NCBI GenBank assembly: GCA_032718475.1
Contig: JAUCBJ010001442.1
Coordinates: 1 to 57,442, forward strand
DNA from: Nemertoderma westbladi
Lineage: Eukaryota > Xenacoelomorpha > Nemertodermatida > Nemertodermatidae
Reading direction: 5' to 3'
DNA length: 57,442 nt
Shown: in pieces, positions 43,924 to 54,102 of the stretch
Layout: every line of letters begins with the position of its first letter
Position numbering within the stretch: position 1 is the stretch's first letter
Program-made: the position numbers and the translations under genes
Notes under the pieces: model-generated
Told to the model about the DNA's origin: nothing
What the model saw: the letters and a program-made list of their open reading frames with translations, nothing else
The model's database searches: none

Positions 43924-44684
43924 TTTCAAAAAATTAAGGGGGGGGGGGGGCTTGCTAAAACTGTTTGTTGTATGATAGATGGTGCATTCAAATAATACTT
44001 TAAAGCACAGAGATTCCAGAGAACTGGGTTCTTGTGTAACTAAAGCAACTAACTACATAATGTCATTATTAATTCCTCGTTTTTATATAATCATTGTTAT
44101 TGTTGTTATGTTGCTATGCAACGTTAAGCAATTCCTTGCACTGTTAGCCTGGCTCTTTCCAGCGTTGCAACACTACTGTGGTTATTCTGAGTAATTCAGA
44201 TAGCTAGTTTTTGTTAGCTAGTAATTTTTTTTTTAATTATATTGTCTTGTAATTTTATTTGGAATACAACACTTTACTTGGAAAGTCAAAATATTCTAGA
44301 ATAAGTAAAAATATGTAACGTAAATATATTATATAGAATTATTTTTTAAATAGCTAGGTAGTATTTTGAAAAATAGTAGCTACCATAAAAAATTATATTG
44401 GATGAATGTAGTCTATATTCTAGAACGAAATATTTAAAAATCAAAGACACTTTATAGCCAGTGGAAAGCAATTGCATGGGGGTGTCGACATGGCGAATTA
44501 GTACCGTTCTGATTTTTTAACTTAAGTACCTACTTAGTTAAGAAAACTTAACTTTAGAATGAGCAACGCAATTTTACTTAAGTCTAAGTGCCTACTTAAC
44601 TAAGTTGCAACTTAAGTAAAAAATAGACACTTAACTTAAGTCAACGTGTGCAACCCGGCCTTAAACACTCAAGAATACCATCCA

Positions 44685-46835
44685 CGAAGCTAAGGAAAAT
44701 CAACTACTTTTGCTAAGAAAGATTTTCCTTAGCTGAGATGGTCTATTCATAGTGGGGTATTTTACTTGTGTGAGGCAGATTTAGTGTTTTTTAAGTCCAG
44801 CGAAAACTAGCCTTTAAAAGTACCCTGAAATTTTGCATGTATATACTACTCATCAAGGCGCGTCGTGTGGGATGGGTCTCATATCCAGGAAAAATCTGGT
44901 TTCCGTGGCAACGGACTTAAAAAAAGTCTATGTATTTCAAGTCAATATTTATAACTCTATTTGTAGGAAAACTATAATAGATATAGACTTGGGGTTTCTC
45001 AATTCAACTATAAGGTTCATAGTAGAGCCGATTGAGGTTAAATAGAAAATCCAGTTATCTTGGCAACCGGGCTAAACAGATGTTAACATTTATAAAATGT
45101 TAATTTGAAGCCTAAGGTTAATGTGTTATGACATGGGACCAACCCCTACCCCCACTATATAACTTATTCTGCGTCCGAATTTGATTGTTCTATTTTGCAG
45201 TTACCATGACAACCGCTGAAAACAGATGTTTTTATTCAAAAATTACTCATTTGGACATAGACTTCGCGATAAAATTTTACGAAACTGGGTATGTGTTATC
45301 TGGACCACTAGTTGGAACTTTTAGTGAAACTCAAAACATTCCAGAAATATCTAGTTACCGTGGTAACTGGAGTTTATTACAGATTATATCATTCAAGTCT
45401 ATATTCATAACTCTATTTGTAGAAAAACCGCAATAGATATAAACTTGGGGTTTCTCAACTCAACTATAAGGGCCATAGTCGAGCAGATTGAGGTAAATTA
45501 AAAAATCATGTTACCATGGCAACCAGGCTAAACAGACGTTAAAATTTATAAAATGATAATTTTAAGCAAAAGTTAAAGGTATTATGACATGGGACCAAGC
45601 CCTACCCCCTCTACATATCTTATTCTGCATCCGAATTACGTTGTTCTATTTCTCAGTTTCCATGGCAACCGTTGAAAACAGATGTTTTGACACAAAATTG
45701 TTCATTTTGTACATAGACTAAACGATAACATTCTCTGAAACTGGGTTAATGTGTTATCTGGACTCCTATTTGGAACTTTTTGAAAAACTCAAAACTTCTA
45801 AAAAATATCTAGTTACCATGGTAACTGGAATTTATTAAAATCTATTACATTAAAGTCTATATTATTAACTCTATTTGTACAACAACCATAATAGATATTT
45901 ATATATTTATTTTTCAACTCAATTATAAGGACAATAGTTGCGATTATTGAGGTCAATTAGAAAATTCAGTAAACAGGCAACCAGGTTAAACAGATGTTCA
46001 AATTTATAAAATAATTACTTAAGCCATAACATTAAGATATTACGACTTGGGACAAACCGCTATCCCCACTATATACCTTATTCTGCGTCCGAATTTCATT
46101 GTTTTATTTTGCAGTTACCATGACAACCGCTGAAAACAGATGTTTTTATGCAAAAATTACTCATTTTGACATAGACTTCATGATAAAATTTTATGAAACG
46201 GGGTATGTGTTATCTGGACCACTAGTTGGAACTTTTAGTGAAACTCAAAACATTCCAGAAATATCTAGTTACCATGTTAACTGGAGTTTATTAAAGTCTA
46301 TATCATTCAAGTCTAAATTCAATACTCTATTTGTAGCAAAATAATGTAATATATATAAACTTGGGGTTTTGCAACTCATCTATAAGGTCCATATACAAGC
46401 CGTTCGAAGTTAATTAGAAAATCCAGTTACCATAGCAACAAGACTAAACAGATGTTAAAATTAATAAAATGATAATTTGAAGCACAAGTTAATAGTATTA
46501 TGACTTGGGATTAACCCCTACCCCCACTATATGACTTATTCTGTTTCCGAATTACATGTTTTATTTTTCAGTTTCCATGACAACCACTGCAAACAGATGC
46601 ATTTTGATAGAAAATCGGTAATTTGGACATAAACTACAATATTTTCTGAAACTTCGTATGTGTTATCTGAACGACAATCAGGACTGAATCTTTTTTCAAA
46701 GGTAAAACCAACAGTTCCAGAGAACTCTAGATTCCATTGGAATAGAAGTTATTTATTGGCAATTGCTACTAAACTAGGCTAAGCAACAAACCAAATTGTG
46801 GCCCTTTGTTTAATTTTCCTTAGCTTCGTGGTTGC
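44685..46835. repeat. Satellite of about 456-bp units (three 152-bp subunits) with X-box-like palindromes, between short inverted ends
   Basis: Twelve copies of a GTTACCATGGCAAC-like palindrome occur at 44899, 45054, 45200, 45354, 45510, 45656, 45812, 45969, 46114, 46268, 46426 and 46571. Spacings are 155, 146, 154, 156, 146, 156, 157, 145, 154, 158 and 145 bp. A degenerate thirteenth is near 46729. Spacing and sequence repeat every third copy (about 456 bp), a higher-order repeat of about four units. CCACGAAGCTAAGGAAAAT at 44690 and its reverse complement at 46813 bracket the array, so it may sit in a TIR element. Frames at 45185 and 46099 encode near-identical peptides only because they lie in homologous units. 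Confidence 0.85.
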
Positions 46836-46919
46836 AATTCCTTTAGGAAATGCCTTTCTAGTATAATTAAGTAGGCCTCTCCAGAGGTTGCGTATATCTC
46901 TCCTTACTAAGGTTTTCCT

Positions 46920-47635
46920 CTATCAATTCAGTCATCACTGGTCTTGGAGATGGGATTTTACTGCAGACTTAAAGGCATGTTCATTTTTAATATTTTTAAT
47001 GTTATTCGGTAAGGAATTCCAATTCTTTATTCCATTAAAGAAAAACGTTTCGCTTTCAAAGGATTTACAATTGGGAATATAAAAATTTGATGTGCTGGCT
47101 CTGGTGCCGTATGAATGCGTATCACTCAGTTTGGTAAATTTTTGATTTAAGTATTTAGGGCAGTTATCATTGAAAACTTTATGTACATGGTTGAGCCGAA
47201 GCTGCTTTACTCTACTGTCTATTTGAATTAAACCAGACTGATTAAAATCTTCAGATGAACTTGCATAGTCAATATGACATTGAATTAAAGATGAAGAAAG
47301 CAACCTACGAGAATTAAAATTTAGGCTATTTTTATGTTGATAAAGAAACTTTAGTCTGTCATTAACTTTTCCAATAATATTTTTAACAATGCTTTCCCCG
47401 GATAAACTACAATCCAATTTGGAGCCTAAGTATTTAACTTCTTTTTTATTTTCAATTTTGTAGCTGTTGCTAATTACTTCAAAGTTTCGGAACTTGTTTA
47501 ATTTTCTTTTCGAGCCGAATAAAATATTTTCAGTTTTGCCGTAGTGAATTGAAAGATTATTATCGATGAGCCATTCATTGCAGGATTCTAGAACTTAGAG
47601 CTTCACAAATTATGTCTGGGTCCCTGTGAGAAAAT
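46920..47635 (-). pseudogene. CR1/Jockey-like LINE 3' fragment, minus strand
   Basis: Reads from about 47635 downward: LESCNEWLIDNNLSIHYGKT, NILFGSKRKLNKF, NKKEVKYLGSKLDCSLSGES, then (47400-46940) VNDRLKFLYQHKNSLNFNSR, VKQLRLNHVHKVFNDNCPKY, YGTRASTSNFYIPNCKSFES and FFNGIKNWNSLPNNIKNIKN to a stop at 46935. Same family as 39965-41035 but better preserved at the C-terminus and in the opposite orientation. It lacks the RT catalytic motifs (5'-truncated). Confidence 0.85.
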
Positions 47636-47649
47636 ATTATTATTATCAT

Positions 47650-48060
47650 CACGATTAGGGAGCCCGGGTTCGATCCCTAGATAGGGCAGCACTGTTTGGG
47701 CACAGTGCTTTAAATGCTGCAGCCTAGCCCAACCCTGGCTTTCATCCTTCAGTGGTCGATAAATGGGAACCAAGGCAACTTGGGAAACAGAGAGGAATGG
47801 TTTACTGTGGAAGATCACCCATGGTTGTGAACAGGCATTCCTTGGCTTAACGAGCTTAAAAGATTCTCCCATTCATATATCTGTATATGTGGGAGTTCAG
47901 AGTTTATCGATAATAATGAAGGCTAGCGGGCCTCGCTGCCAATATAAGCACCCCAACCGGCCCCCGGACAGCCTGAGATCCTCAGCGCCAGTGTACTGTC
48001 TGACTGTCGTCGCTGTGTCTCTCGCCAACGTAGTAGCTATACAACGATTACAATAACCAG
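47650..48060 (+). repeat. Possible tRNA-derived SINE fragment
   Basis: GGGTTCGATCCC at 47668-47679 matches a Pol III B box (GGTTCGANNCC) and is followed by a GCACTGTTTGGGCACAGTGC hairpin. No A box is found upstream because the LINE fragment ends at about 47635. If this is a SINE, its head is truncated. Downstream to 48060 no gene is visible. Weak evidence. Confidence 0.3.
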
Positions 48061-48359
48061 CGCGAGTCACTTCACTGTCCGTTCCAAGGGCTCCAATATA
48101 CTTGAGATAATTATCGCAGGTAAGGGATGACTTTCACAATTGCGGCTCCCTACTGAAAACACACATTAGTAGTAACATTCATTCAGTCAGACAGTACTGC
48201 AGTTCTACCGGTACTGGACAGCTGGAGTAGGCTATTGTGTATTGGAGTACCCTACTGCCCTATATGCCATATACAGGTATACTGGAATACTGCTGCCATA
48301 CGCCTATACTAGGCTAGGCTATTATATATTATGTACATTAAAATATAAAACATACATTA

Positions 48360-48434
48360 TTAAAAAAACTCCGGCTGCGGTGATTTTTCTAACTCCACTC
48401 CGGTTCGGAGCCGGAACTCCGATCGAGCCCTACT
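48360..48434. mobile_element. Solitary hAT-like terminus (same family as 7508-11199)
   Basis: AACTCCGGCTGCGGTG, then GGAACTCCGATCGAGCCCTA, matching the 11199 end of the outer TIR element. No matching left end is visible nearby. 48060-48360 shows no gene. Confidence 0.65.
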
Positions 48435-48439
48435 CCCTA

Positions 48440-48622
48440 CTGGTCGACTAGTCTGGGACTTCCAGTAGCACGTGAACAACTAAGCTGACTGGTTAACAAA
48501 GTATGGGACTTCGAGCAGCACTTGAACAACTAAGCTGACTGGTTAACTAGTCTGGGACTTCCAGTAGCACGTGAACAACTGAGCTGACTATGGTTAAAAC
48601 TAGTCTGGGACTTCGAGCAAAA
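48440..48622. repeat. Short inverted arm of the 49-bp minisatellite (4 units)
   Basis: Four units of GGGACTTCCAGTAGCACGTG...AACTAAGCTGACTGGTTAAC, the reverse complement of the unit at 49745-50600. Followed by a run of about 16 G near 48635. Confidence 0.85.
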
Positions 48623-48728
48623 TTGCAAATTAAGGGGGGGGGGGGGGGGGTCGGGGGATTTGGCTTAACTTCTATCAGTCAGTCAGTAAAATGCAAAGAA
48701 CATTTATTATTTGCTTGTCAGCTTGTAG

Positions 48729-49563
48729 CAGGGATGGCAAAAACCATGGTTTTTTGAAAAAAAATTTTTGGTTTTGGTTTTATTGTTTGGTTTTTTATGG
48801 TTTTTTTCGGTATTTGATGGTTTTTTATGGTTTTTCTGTGGTTTAATTAAATCCAATAGGCCTACAGCGGCTACAGCAATACATACAAATGTAGGGTCTA
48901 CGTACAACAGTCTGACAGTACAACCCTTGCTGCCTTGCGCTTGCCCAATAGAATAAAATACTGGAATAGGCCTAACTGAATAAGGCCACATACAGTATGC
49001 TGGTTTGAAGCGTTTCTTCTGGTGTTCTGTCCTTATTCTCATCCAACCCATCAGCCCATGTCAGCATGTGACAAAATACTAACAACATACAACGTAAAAA
49101 TACATACCAACGTCCAGACGTCTGCACTGCTCCACTGCACGCCAGGCTGCAAACCACCACTGAACCGCGCACCACAATGCCTGCGCACAATTTTTCAGCC
49201 GCGCAGTATTGGACAATATACCGCGCATGCACCGAAAAAAACGCGCACACAACATTTTTTAACAATGTAAACGAGAAACATACGCCAGCGAAGCGAGCAA
49301 AACCTTTTCATTAACATTGCAAAATGAACATATGAAAAAGAAACGCGAGCAAAACTCAAAGTGAGAGAAATTTGTTCATTCTAACAGTGCAAAATGAAAA
49401 AGAAATGCGACTACCAGCCTGCTTTATATTATTTACAGCGTTAATTGAAAAATTTTATGAAAAACCATAAAAAAACCAATTTTTTCGCCTTTTTTTAAAA
49501 GTTGGTTAAACCAAAAAACCATAAAAAATCAATGGTGAGAAAAGCCATTGGTTGCCAACCCTG
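48729..49563. mobile_element. hAT-like non-autonomous element (835 bp) with 8-bp duplication
   Basis: Ends CAGGGATGGCAA (48729) and TTGCCAACCCTG (49563), typical hAT TIRs. GCTTGTAG at 48721-48728 and 49564-49571 is an exact 8-bp target duplication. Subterminal regions are dense in ATGGTTTTTT (left) and AAAAAACCAT (right). No transposase. The frames inside are chance. Confidence 0.93.
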
Positions 49564-49744
49564 GCTTGTAGGCCTATCAGTTATAATTACATTAGAACAT
49601 TATAATTATAACAATATAGCAGGGAACTAGTAAAATATATCACAGGTAGGCCTACTGTAATAACAATAGGTGTATAATGCCTCTGCCAGTCTGCCTATAC
49701 TGCTATATCTGTCCCAGACATGTACCAGAATAGTTAACACCAAT

Positions 49745-50600
49745 CAGCTTAGTTGTTCACGTGCTGCTCGAAGTCTCAGACATGTACCAGACTAGTTAAC
49801 CAGTCAGCTTAGTTGTTTCACGTGCTGCTCGAAGTCCCAGACTTGTTAACCAGTCAGTTTTAGTTGTTCACGTGCTACTCGAAGTCTCAGATGACTAGTT
49901 AACCAGTCAGCTTAGTTGTTCACGTGCTGCTCGAAGTCCCAGACTAGTTAACCAGTCAGCTTGGTTGTTCAAGTGCTGCTCATCGAAGTCCCAGACTTGT
50001 TTAGTCAGCTTAGTTGTTCCACATGCTACTCGAAGTCCCAGACTAGTTAACCAGTCAGCGTAGTTTTTCATGTGCTACTCGAAGTACCAGACTAGTTAAC
50101 CAGTCAGCTTAGTTGTTCACGTGCTGCTCGAAGTCCCAGACTTGTTAACCAGTCAGCTTGGTTGTTCACGTGCTACTCGAAGTCGCAGACTTGTTAACCA
50201 GTCAGCTTAGTTGCTCACATGCTACTGGAAGTCCCAGACTAGCTAACCAGTCAGCTTAGTTGTTCACGTGCTACTGGAAGTCCCAGACTAGCTAACCAGT
50301 GAGCTTGGTTGTTCATGTGCTGCTCATCGAAGTCCCAGACTTGTTAACCAGTCAGCTTAGTTGTTCATGTGCTACTCGAAGTCCCAGACTAGTTAACCAT
50401 TCAGCTTAGTTGTTCACGTGCTACTCGAAGTCCCAGACTAGTTAACCAGTCAAATTAGTTGTTCACGTGCTGCTCGAAGCCCCAGACTAGTTAACCAGTC
50501 AGCTTAGTTGTTCACGTGCTGCTCGAAACCCCAGACTAGTTAACGTGCTGGTTTAGTTGTACACGTGCTGCTCGAAGTCCCAGACTAGGTAACCAGCCAG
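49745..50600. repeat. 49-bp minisatellite (about 17 units) with CACGTG cores
   Basis: Unit CTTAGTTGTTCACGTGCTGC then TCGAAGTCCCAGACTAGTTA and ACCAGTCAG, about 17 copies with 80-95% mutual identity by eye. Most carry the E-box CACGTG and a GTTAAC. The inverted partner array lies at 48440-48622. 50600-50810 has no gene. Confidence 0.95.
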
Positions 50601-50814
50601 CCAGCCAGTTACATTACATTACATTTTTAGTCTTACTCTATTCATGTACCGTATTCAATGTTAAAACTGTAAAACAGATTTGAATTTACCCCCAATATAT
50701 AGGTGGCAGATCTGATCTGCCACCCTTTCCAGTACAAATAGAAATAACATGTCTTTCAATCATTTGAATTTCCCGGTGCTATGGATCAGGGAGGCACCTT
50801 TAGGGACTTGTAAC

Positions 50815-51837
50815 TAGGCCTACCTCTTTCAGTCTTTGTCTGTACCTACATGACATTTCAGCATTTACATACCGTAGGCCTACCCGTTCCGGCTCCGGGC
50901 ACAATCCAGCAATCTGCCTTACCCGGCTCAGATCCGGTACCCATAGCCCGGAAAAATTCGTGACCCGGTTGAACAATAAAGGGTGTTTGTAAAATTTCGT
51001 AAAGTGTCAACCAATGTGAGTCCTTCAGTCCTTTAGACGAAGGCCTCACAGATACAGATAGATTTGCATTGATTTATTCAGAATTGTCAGAACCAGCCCT
51101 AAGACTCAGACATTGAATCACTCCATACAGCCATAAGGAAATAAAAGAAAAACTCAAGAGTTGCTGCACGGAAGATTTACCAAAGGATGAAAGGTGTCTC
51201 CAGATTTAGTTCAGGGACGCGTTGCATAGATTGAAAAGTTCCAATCGAATGTTACGGTTGGTTTGGTTGTGATTCTGACTGCCTGATACTGTGATAACGG
51301 GTCGGACTGAACTACTGTAGTCTGGTAGTAGTAGGCCTAATCCATTTCAGTGATCATTTTAATTTATTTCTCGTACACGGCTTTGTTCCCCAGTTTCTTC
51401 TGACGTGTGTAATTAATAATTCCGTTGATAAAGGCTGAAAGGATGAGCTGACGAGTTAGGCAACCGAACCAGACGGTGACAGCAATTTATCGTGCTATAG
51501 CTTTATCCTCTCTGATTATCAAACTTTTCGAATGGGTCATCATGATACTCTCCCAATCCGATTGCTTTGATTTAAATGAATATCAGTTTGCTTTGCAGAA
51601 AGGCACTAACAGTTGTAGTACTCAGTGTTCATGGGCGGCCATTGAAGTACCCTACTATGGCTGTATGGTATTATTCCAGACAATCGACCCCAATTTATGG
51701 TTGTCTACTAGATGTATTCTTTTCTGGCTTTGCGTAATGCATTTGACTTAGTTGAATGGCGCAAGCTATTCTTTGAACTCATTAAAAATGGTTTTAGCTC
51801 ATTTTCTTGCGTAACGCTACTCTTTTTGTGGATCTAC
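50815..51837 (+). pseudogene. Second CR1-like LINE copy, cut by a BEL/Pao insertion
   Basis: Same family as 11300-12908: the CCGG-rich block (50880-50970), GTGACCCGGTTGAACAAT, TTTATTCAGAATTGTC, then RT fingers EYQFALQKGTNS, CSWAAIEVPYYGCMVLFQTI (51575-51690) and LVEW context at 51750. It stops at GTGGATCTAC (51837), exactly where the first copy continues with ACTAGTCAG, because an LTR begins there. Several frameshifts; dead before the insertion. Confidence 0.8.
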
Positions 51838-52313
51838 TGTTAGCGAATCAATCCCGCCAATACTCCACAAAGTTAAGCCAATAAGCAATATTGGGGGACA
51901 CGAGATTAGGTCCCAAACCAACTCGTGTCTCCCCAACAGAATGGGAAGGAGAAGCACACAATAAGGGTCAGGGGTTAGTATCCTGACAAGGAAGAGAATA
52001 GCTGGGGTGAACGGGAACACCTCAAAGGGCGCCAACAAGGGTAGCAACCAATCAGAGGGGGGCTGGCACCGATTGAGTAGCAATAAGGCCACCGTGCGAT
52101 ATAACCAGTAAGCAGTAATCATATTACCTCAGTTATCTCAGTGTTACTGGTGGTACAGTAAGTTACAATTAGGGAAGTACCGGGATTTTAGTTACCGTCA
52201 TCCCGTCAACCTGTGAACGTCAGTGTATAACATCAATCTATATCTATATCTATATCACGTCTCAAGATCACAATATAACGAACAACAGTAACCTCAACTT
52301 ACACTCTTTCACA
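51838..52313 (+). repeat. Probable 5' LTR of the second BEL/Pao element
   Basis: TGTTAGCGAATCAATCC begins exactly where LINE homology stops. The block ends ...CTTTCACA at 52313 before a GC-rich CGGCGGGGACGCG that may be the primer-binding region. A TATAA at 52100-52104 could be the promoter. The right LTR is outside the window, so the 3' boundary is inferred from TGT...ACA only. Confidence 0.6.
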
Positions 52314-52443
52314 CGGCGGGGACGCGTGAACTAAAACAGGATAAATCGGGTTCATCTCCGGATGATCCCGTCACAGTAACTAAACAACAACTGCTGCCCT
52401 AGCCTAATAGACTCAGATACCACCAGCCACCAACAGACAAAAG

Positions 52444-54102
52444 ATGAGCGAGTCGGGTGAAGTGACACCCACGCGGACCCCGGACGACGACGATCTAACG
52501 ATCCGCGAGGCCGCGACCAGGCGATATACGCCCACGACACCGGAGCCATCCGTACCGGGCGAACCGGGGATTCGAGTAGAGGGGGACCGCCTGGAACCAG
52601 AGATCGAGCCGGAGGATAGAGAGATCGGGCTCGAGGAAGAGAGAGACGAGTCGACACACAGCGGGGATGTCGATACCGACGTCGCGGGCCAGCCACAGGC
52701 CGAGGGCGACGAACGGCCCACCGAGACGGCGACGGTGGGGCCGACGGTACGACGCCGGACCCGGAGAGACGACGGGGATGTCGACACCGATGTCGCCGGC
52801 CAACCGCAGGCCGAGGGCGACGCACGGCCCACCGGAACGGCGACGGTGGGGCCGCCGGTACGACGTCGAACCCGGAGAGACGGACGAGGGGTCGGCGACG
52901 AGGACGTCGGGGTTTCCGAGCGACTTCGACGGGCCTACAACGCGACCCGGAGACTGATAAAGGAGGCCAGAGAAGGGAAGAGGATAGACGAGGTAAAACT
53001 GAACCTAGGACTAGGTGAGTCGAATAGACATTTATATTATCTAGTGCGCTTCGGGCAGAGAGGATTGGCCGAGGAGAGAGCGACTTGGGTCGCCGAGGAA
53101 CTGTATGACTCATGGCGGTATGGGAGTATAGAACCTAGGGTAGTGTACTTAGGGCCATACTTAATCGATGCCCGGGGTATAAAGACAGTAGGTTGGAACA
53201 GACCAGAGGAGGGCGAACCCGAGGTTGACCCCGCGGGTTCGGTCTCGTCGGTCGGAGGGAGTTCCGGAAAGGGGGGGAGAGCCAGCGGGTCGGGAAGGCG
53301 GAGGGAATCCGTCGCAACCGATAAGTCTGTTACATCCTCCGAAAAAGAAAGACGGGTGAGAGAGATAGAGGCTAGACACCGTTTCAATGTAGTGGTAGAG
53401 GCGAATAGAGAACTAGGTAGACGGCTAGAGGAGGGGAGAGTGATGCTAGAGAGGGAAACGGTGTCGATTAAAGAGTTGAGGGAGAGGGGCGAAAGGGCCG
53501 CGAGGAACCTTAGGGAGTGTGAGGAGATAGAGTTGAGGGAAGAGAGGGAACGCGAGAGAGAACGCGAGGCAGAACGCGAGAAACGCGAAGCAGAACGCGA
53601 GAAACGCGAGGCGGAACGCGAGAGAGAACGCGAGGAACGCGAGGCGAGAGAGAGAAGGGAACGAAGGGAACGCGAGGAGAAACGCGAGGCGGAACGCGAG
53701 AAACGAGAGGCGAGAGAGGAAAGTGAACGCGAGAAACGTGAGGCGAGAGAGGAAAGTGAACGCAAAGAGCGTAAGGCGAGAAGAAGAGAGGGGATTAGGA
53801 GAGAGCTGGAATTGATCGAGCAGGAAAAACGAGAGTCAAAGGAGAAAGTAACAAGAGTGGAGAGTGGCCGAATAGAGTTAGAGAAACAGCGAGACAAATT
53901 CGTAGAGTATACGGCTGTACACGCGCGCGAGGTGGAACGGGCGCGGGCAGGAGTGTCTGAGAGAGGGGCAGGCTCGAACATTTCAGAGGAGCCGGGGGCC
54001 GTGGATACGTTTATTAATACTCCACTGACAGGGACCACACTACGGACACGAAACTGGTGTGATCGTACGAGCGGGGGGGGGGTAATAACACTAATACAGT
54101 AG
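52444..54102 (+). CDS. BEL/Pao Gag, N-terminal segment with chromo-like motif and coiled coil
   Basis: ATG at 52444. Residues 1-70 are acidic. Residues 74-150 hold two near-identical 40-residue repeats (DVDTDVAGQPQAEGD...RRRTRRD). Around 190-225 HLYYLVRFGQRGLAEERATW then VAEELYDSW resembles a chromodomain core (YLVRF...ATW...EL). Around 375-460 lies an extreme Arg/Glu-rich coiled coil (EREREREAEREKREAEREKR). The frame ends at 54100 shortly after a run of ten G (54073-54082). The neighbouring frame continues sensibly from that run, so this is the first part of a longer protein. The Ser/Leu/Arg-rich open frames on the minus strand here are shadows of the repeats. Confidence 0.75.
   Translation: MSESGEVTPTRTPDDDDLTIREAATRRYTPTTPEPSVPGEPGIRVEGDRLEPEIEPEDREIGLEEERDESTHSGDVDTDVAGQPQAEGDERPTETATVGPTVRRRTRRDDGDVDTDVAGQPQAEGDARPTGTATVGPPVRRRTRRDGRGVGDEDVGVSERLRRAYNATRRLIKEAREGKRIDEVKLNLGLGESNRHLYYLVRFGQRGLAEERATWVAEELYDSWRYGSIEPRVVYLGPYLIDARGIKTVGWNRPEEGEPEVDPAGSVSSVGGSSGKGGRASGSGRRRESVATDKSVTSSEKERRVREIEARHRFNVVVEANRELGRRLEEGRVMLERETVSIKELRERGERAARNLRECEEIELREEREREREREAEREKREAEREKREAEREREREEREARERRERREREEKREAEREKREAREESEREKREAREESERKERKARRREGIRRELELIEQEKRESKEKVTRVESGRIELEKQRDKFVEYTAVHAREVERARAGVSERGAGSNISEEPGAVDTFINTPLTGTTLRTRNWCDRTSGGGVITLIQ

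Larger units (their letters stand above)
41852..44663. mobile_element. PIF/Harbinger DNA transposon with TTA duplication
   Basis: Terminal inverted repeats start GGCCGGGTTGCACACGTTGA at 41855 and are mirrored ending at 44660. The arms continue with repeated ACTTAAGTTAAG motifs on both sides (41872-41960 and 44515-44640). TTA at 41852-41854 and 44661-44663 is the 3-bp duplication characteristic of PIF/Harbinger. It contains two convergent genes: a DDE transposase (+) and a Myb-like protein (-), the standard two-gene layout. The 2.8-kb size is normal. Both genes carry frameshifts, so this copy is probably inactive. Confidence 0.95.

Noticed and set aside
45185-46344. Two near-identical small proteins (45185-45436 and 46099-46344)
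   Set aside because: They sit in homologous units of the X-box satellite; the intermediate units do not keep the frame.
47650-47690. tRNA gene suggested by GGGTTCGATCCC
   Set aside because: Only a B-box-like segment is present; no A box, no acceptor-stem pairing. Kept only as a possible SINE fragment.
49745-50600. CRISPR-like array of about 49-bp units
   Set aside because: Units are contiguous with no unique spacers, the context is a eukaryotic transposon, and an inverted partner exists. It is a minisatellite.
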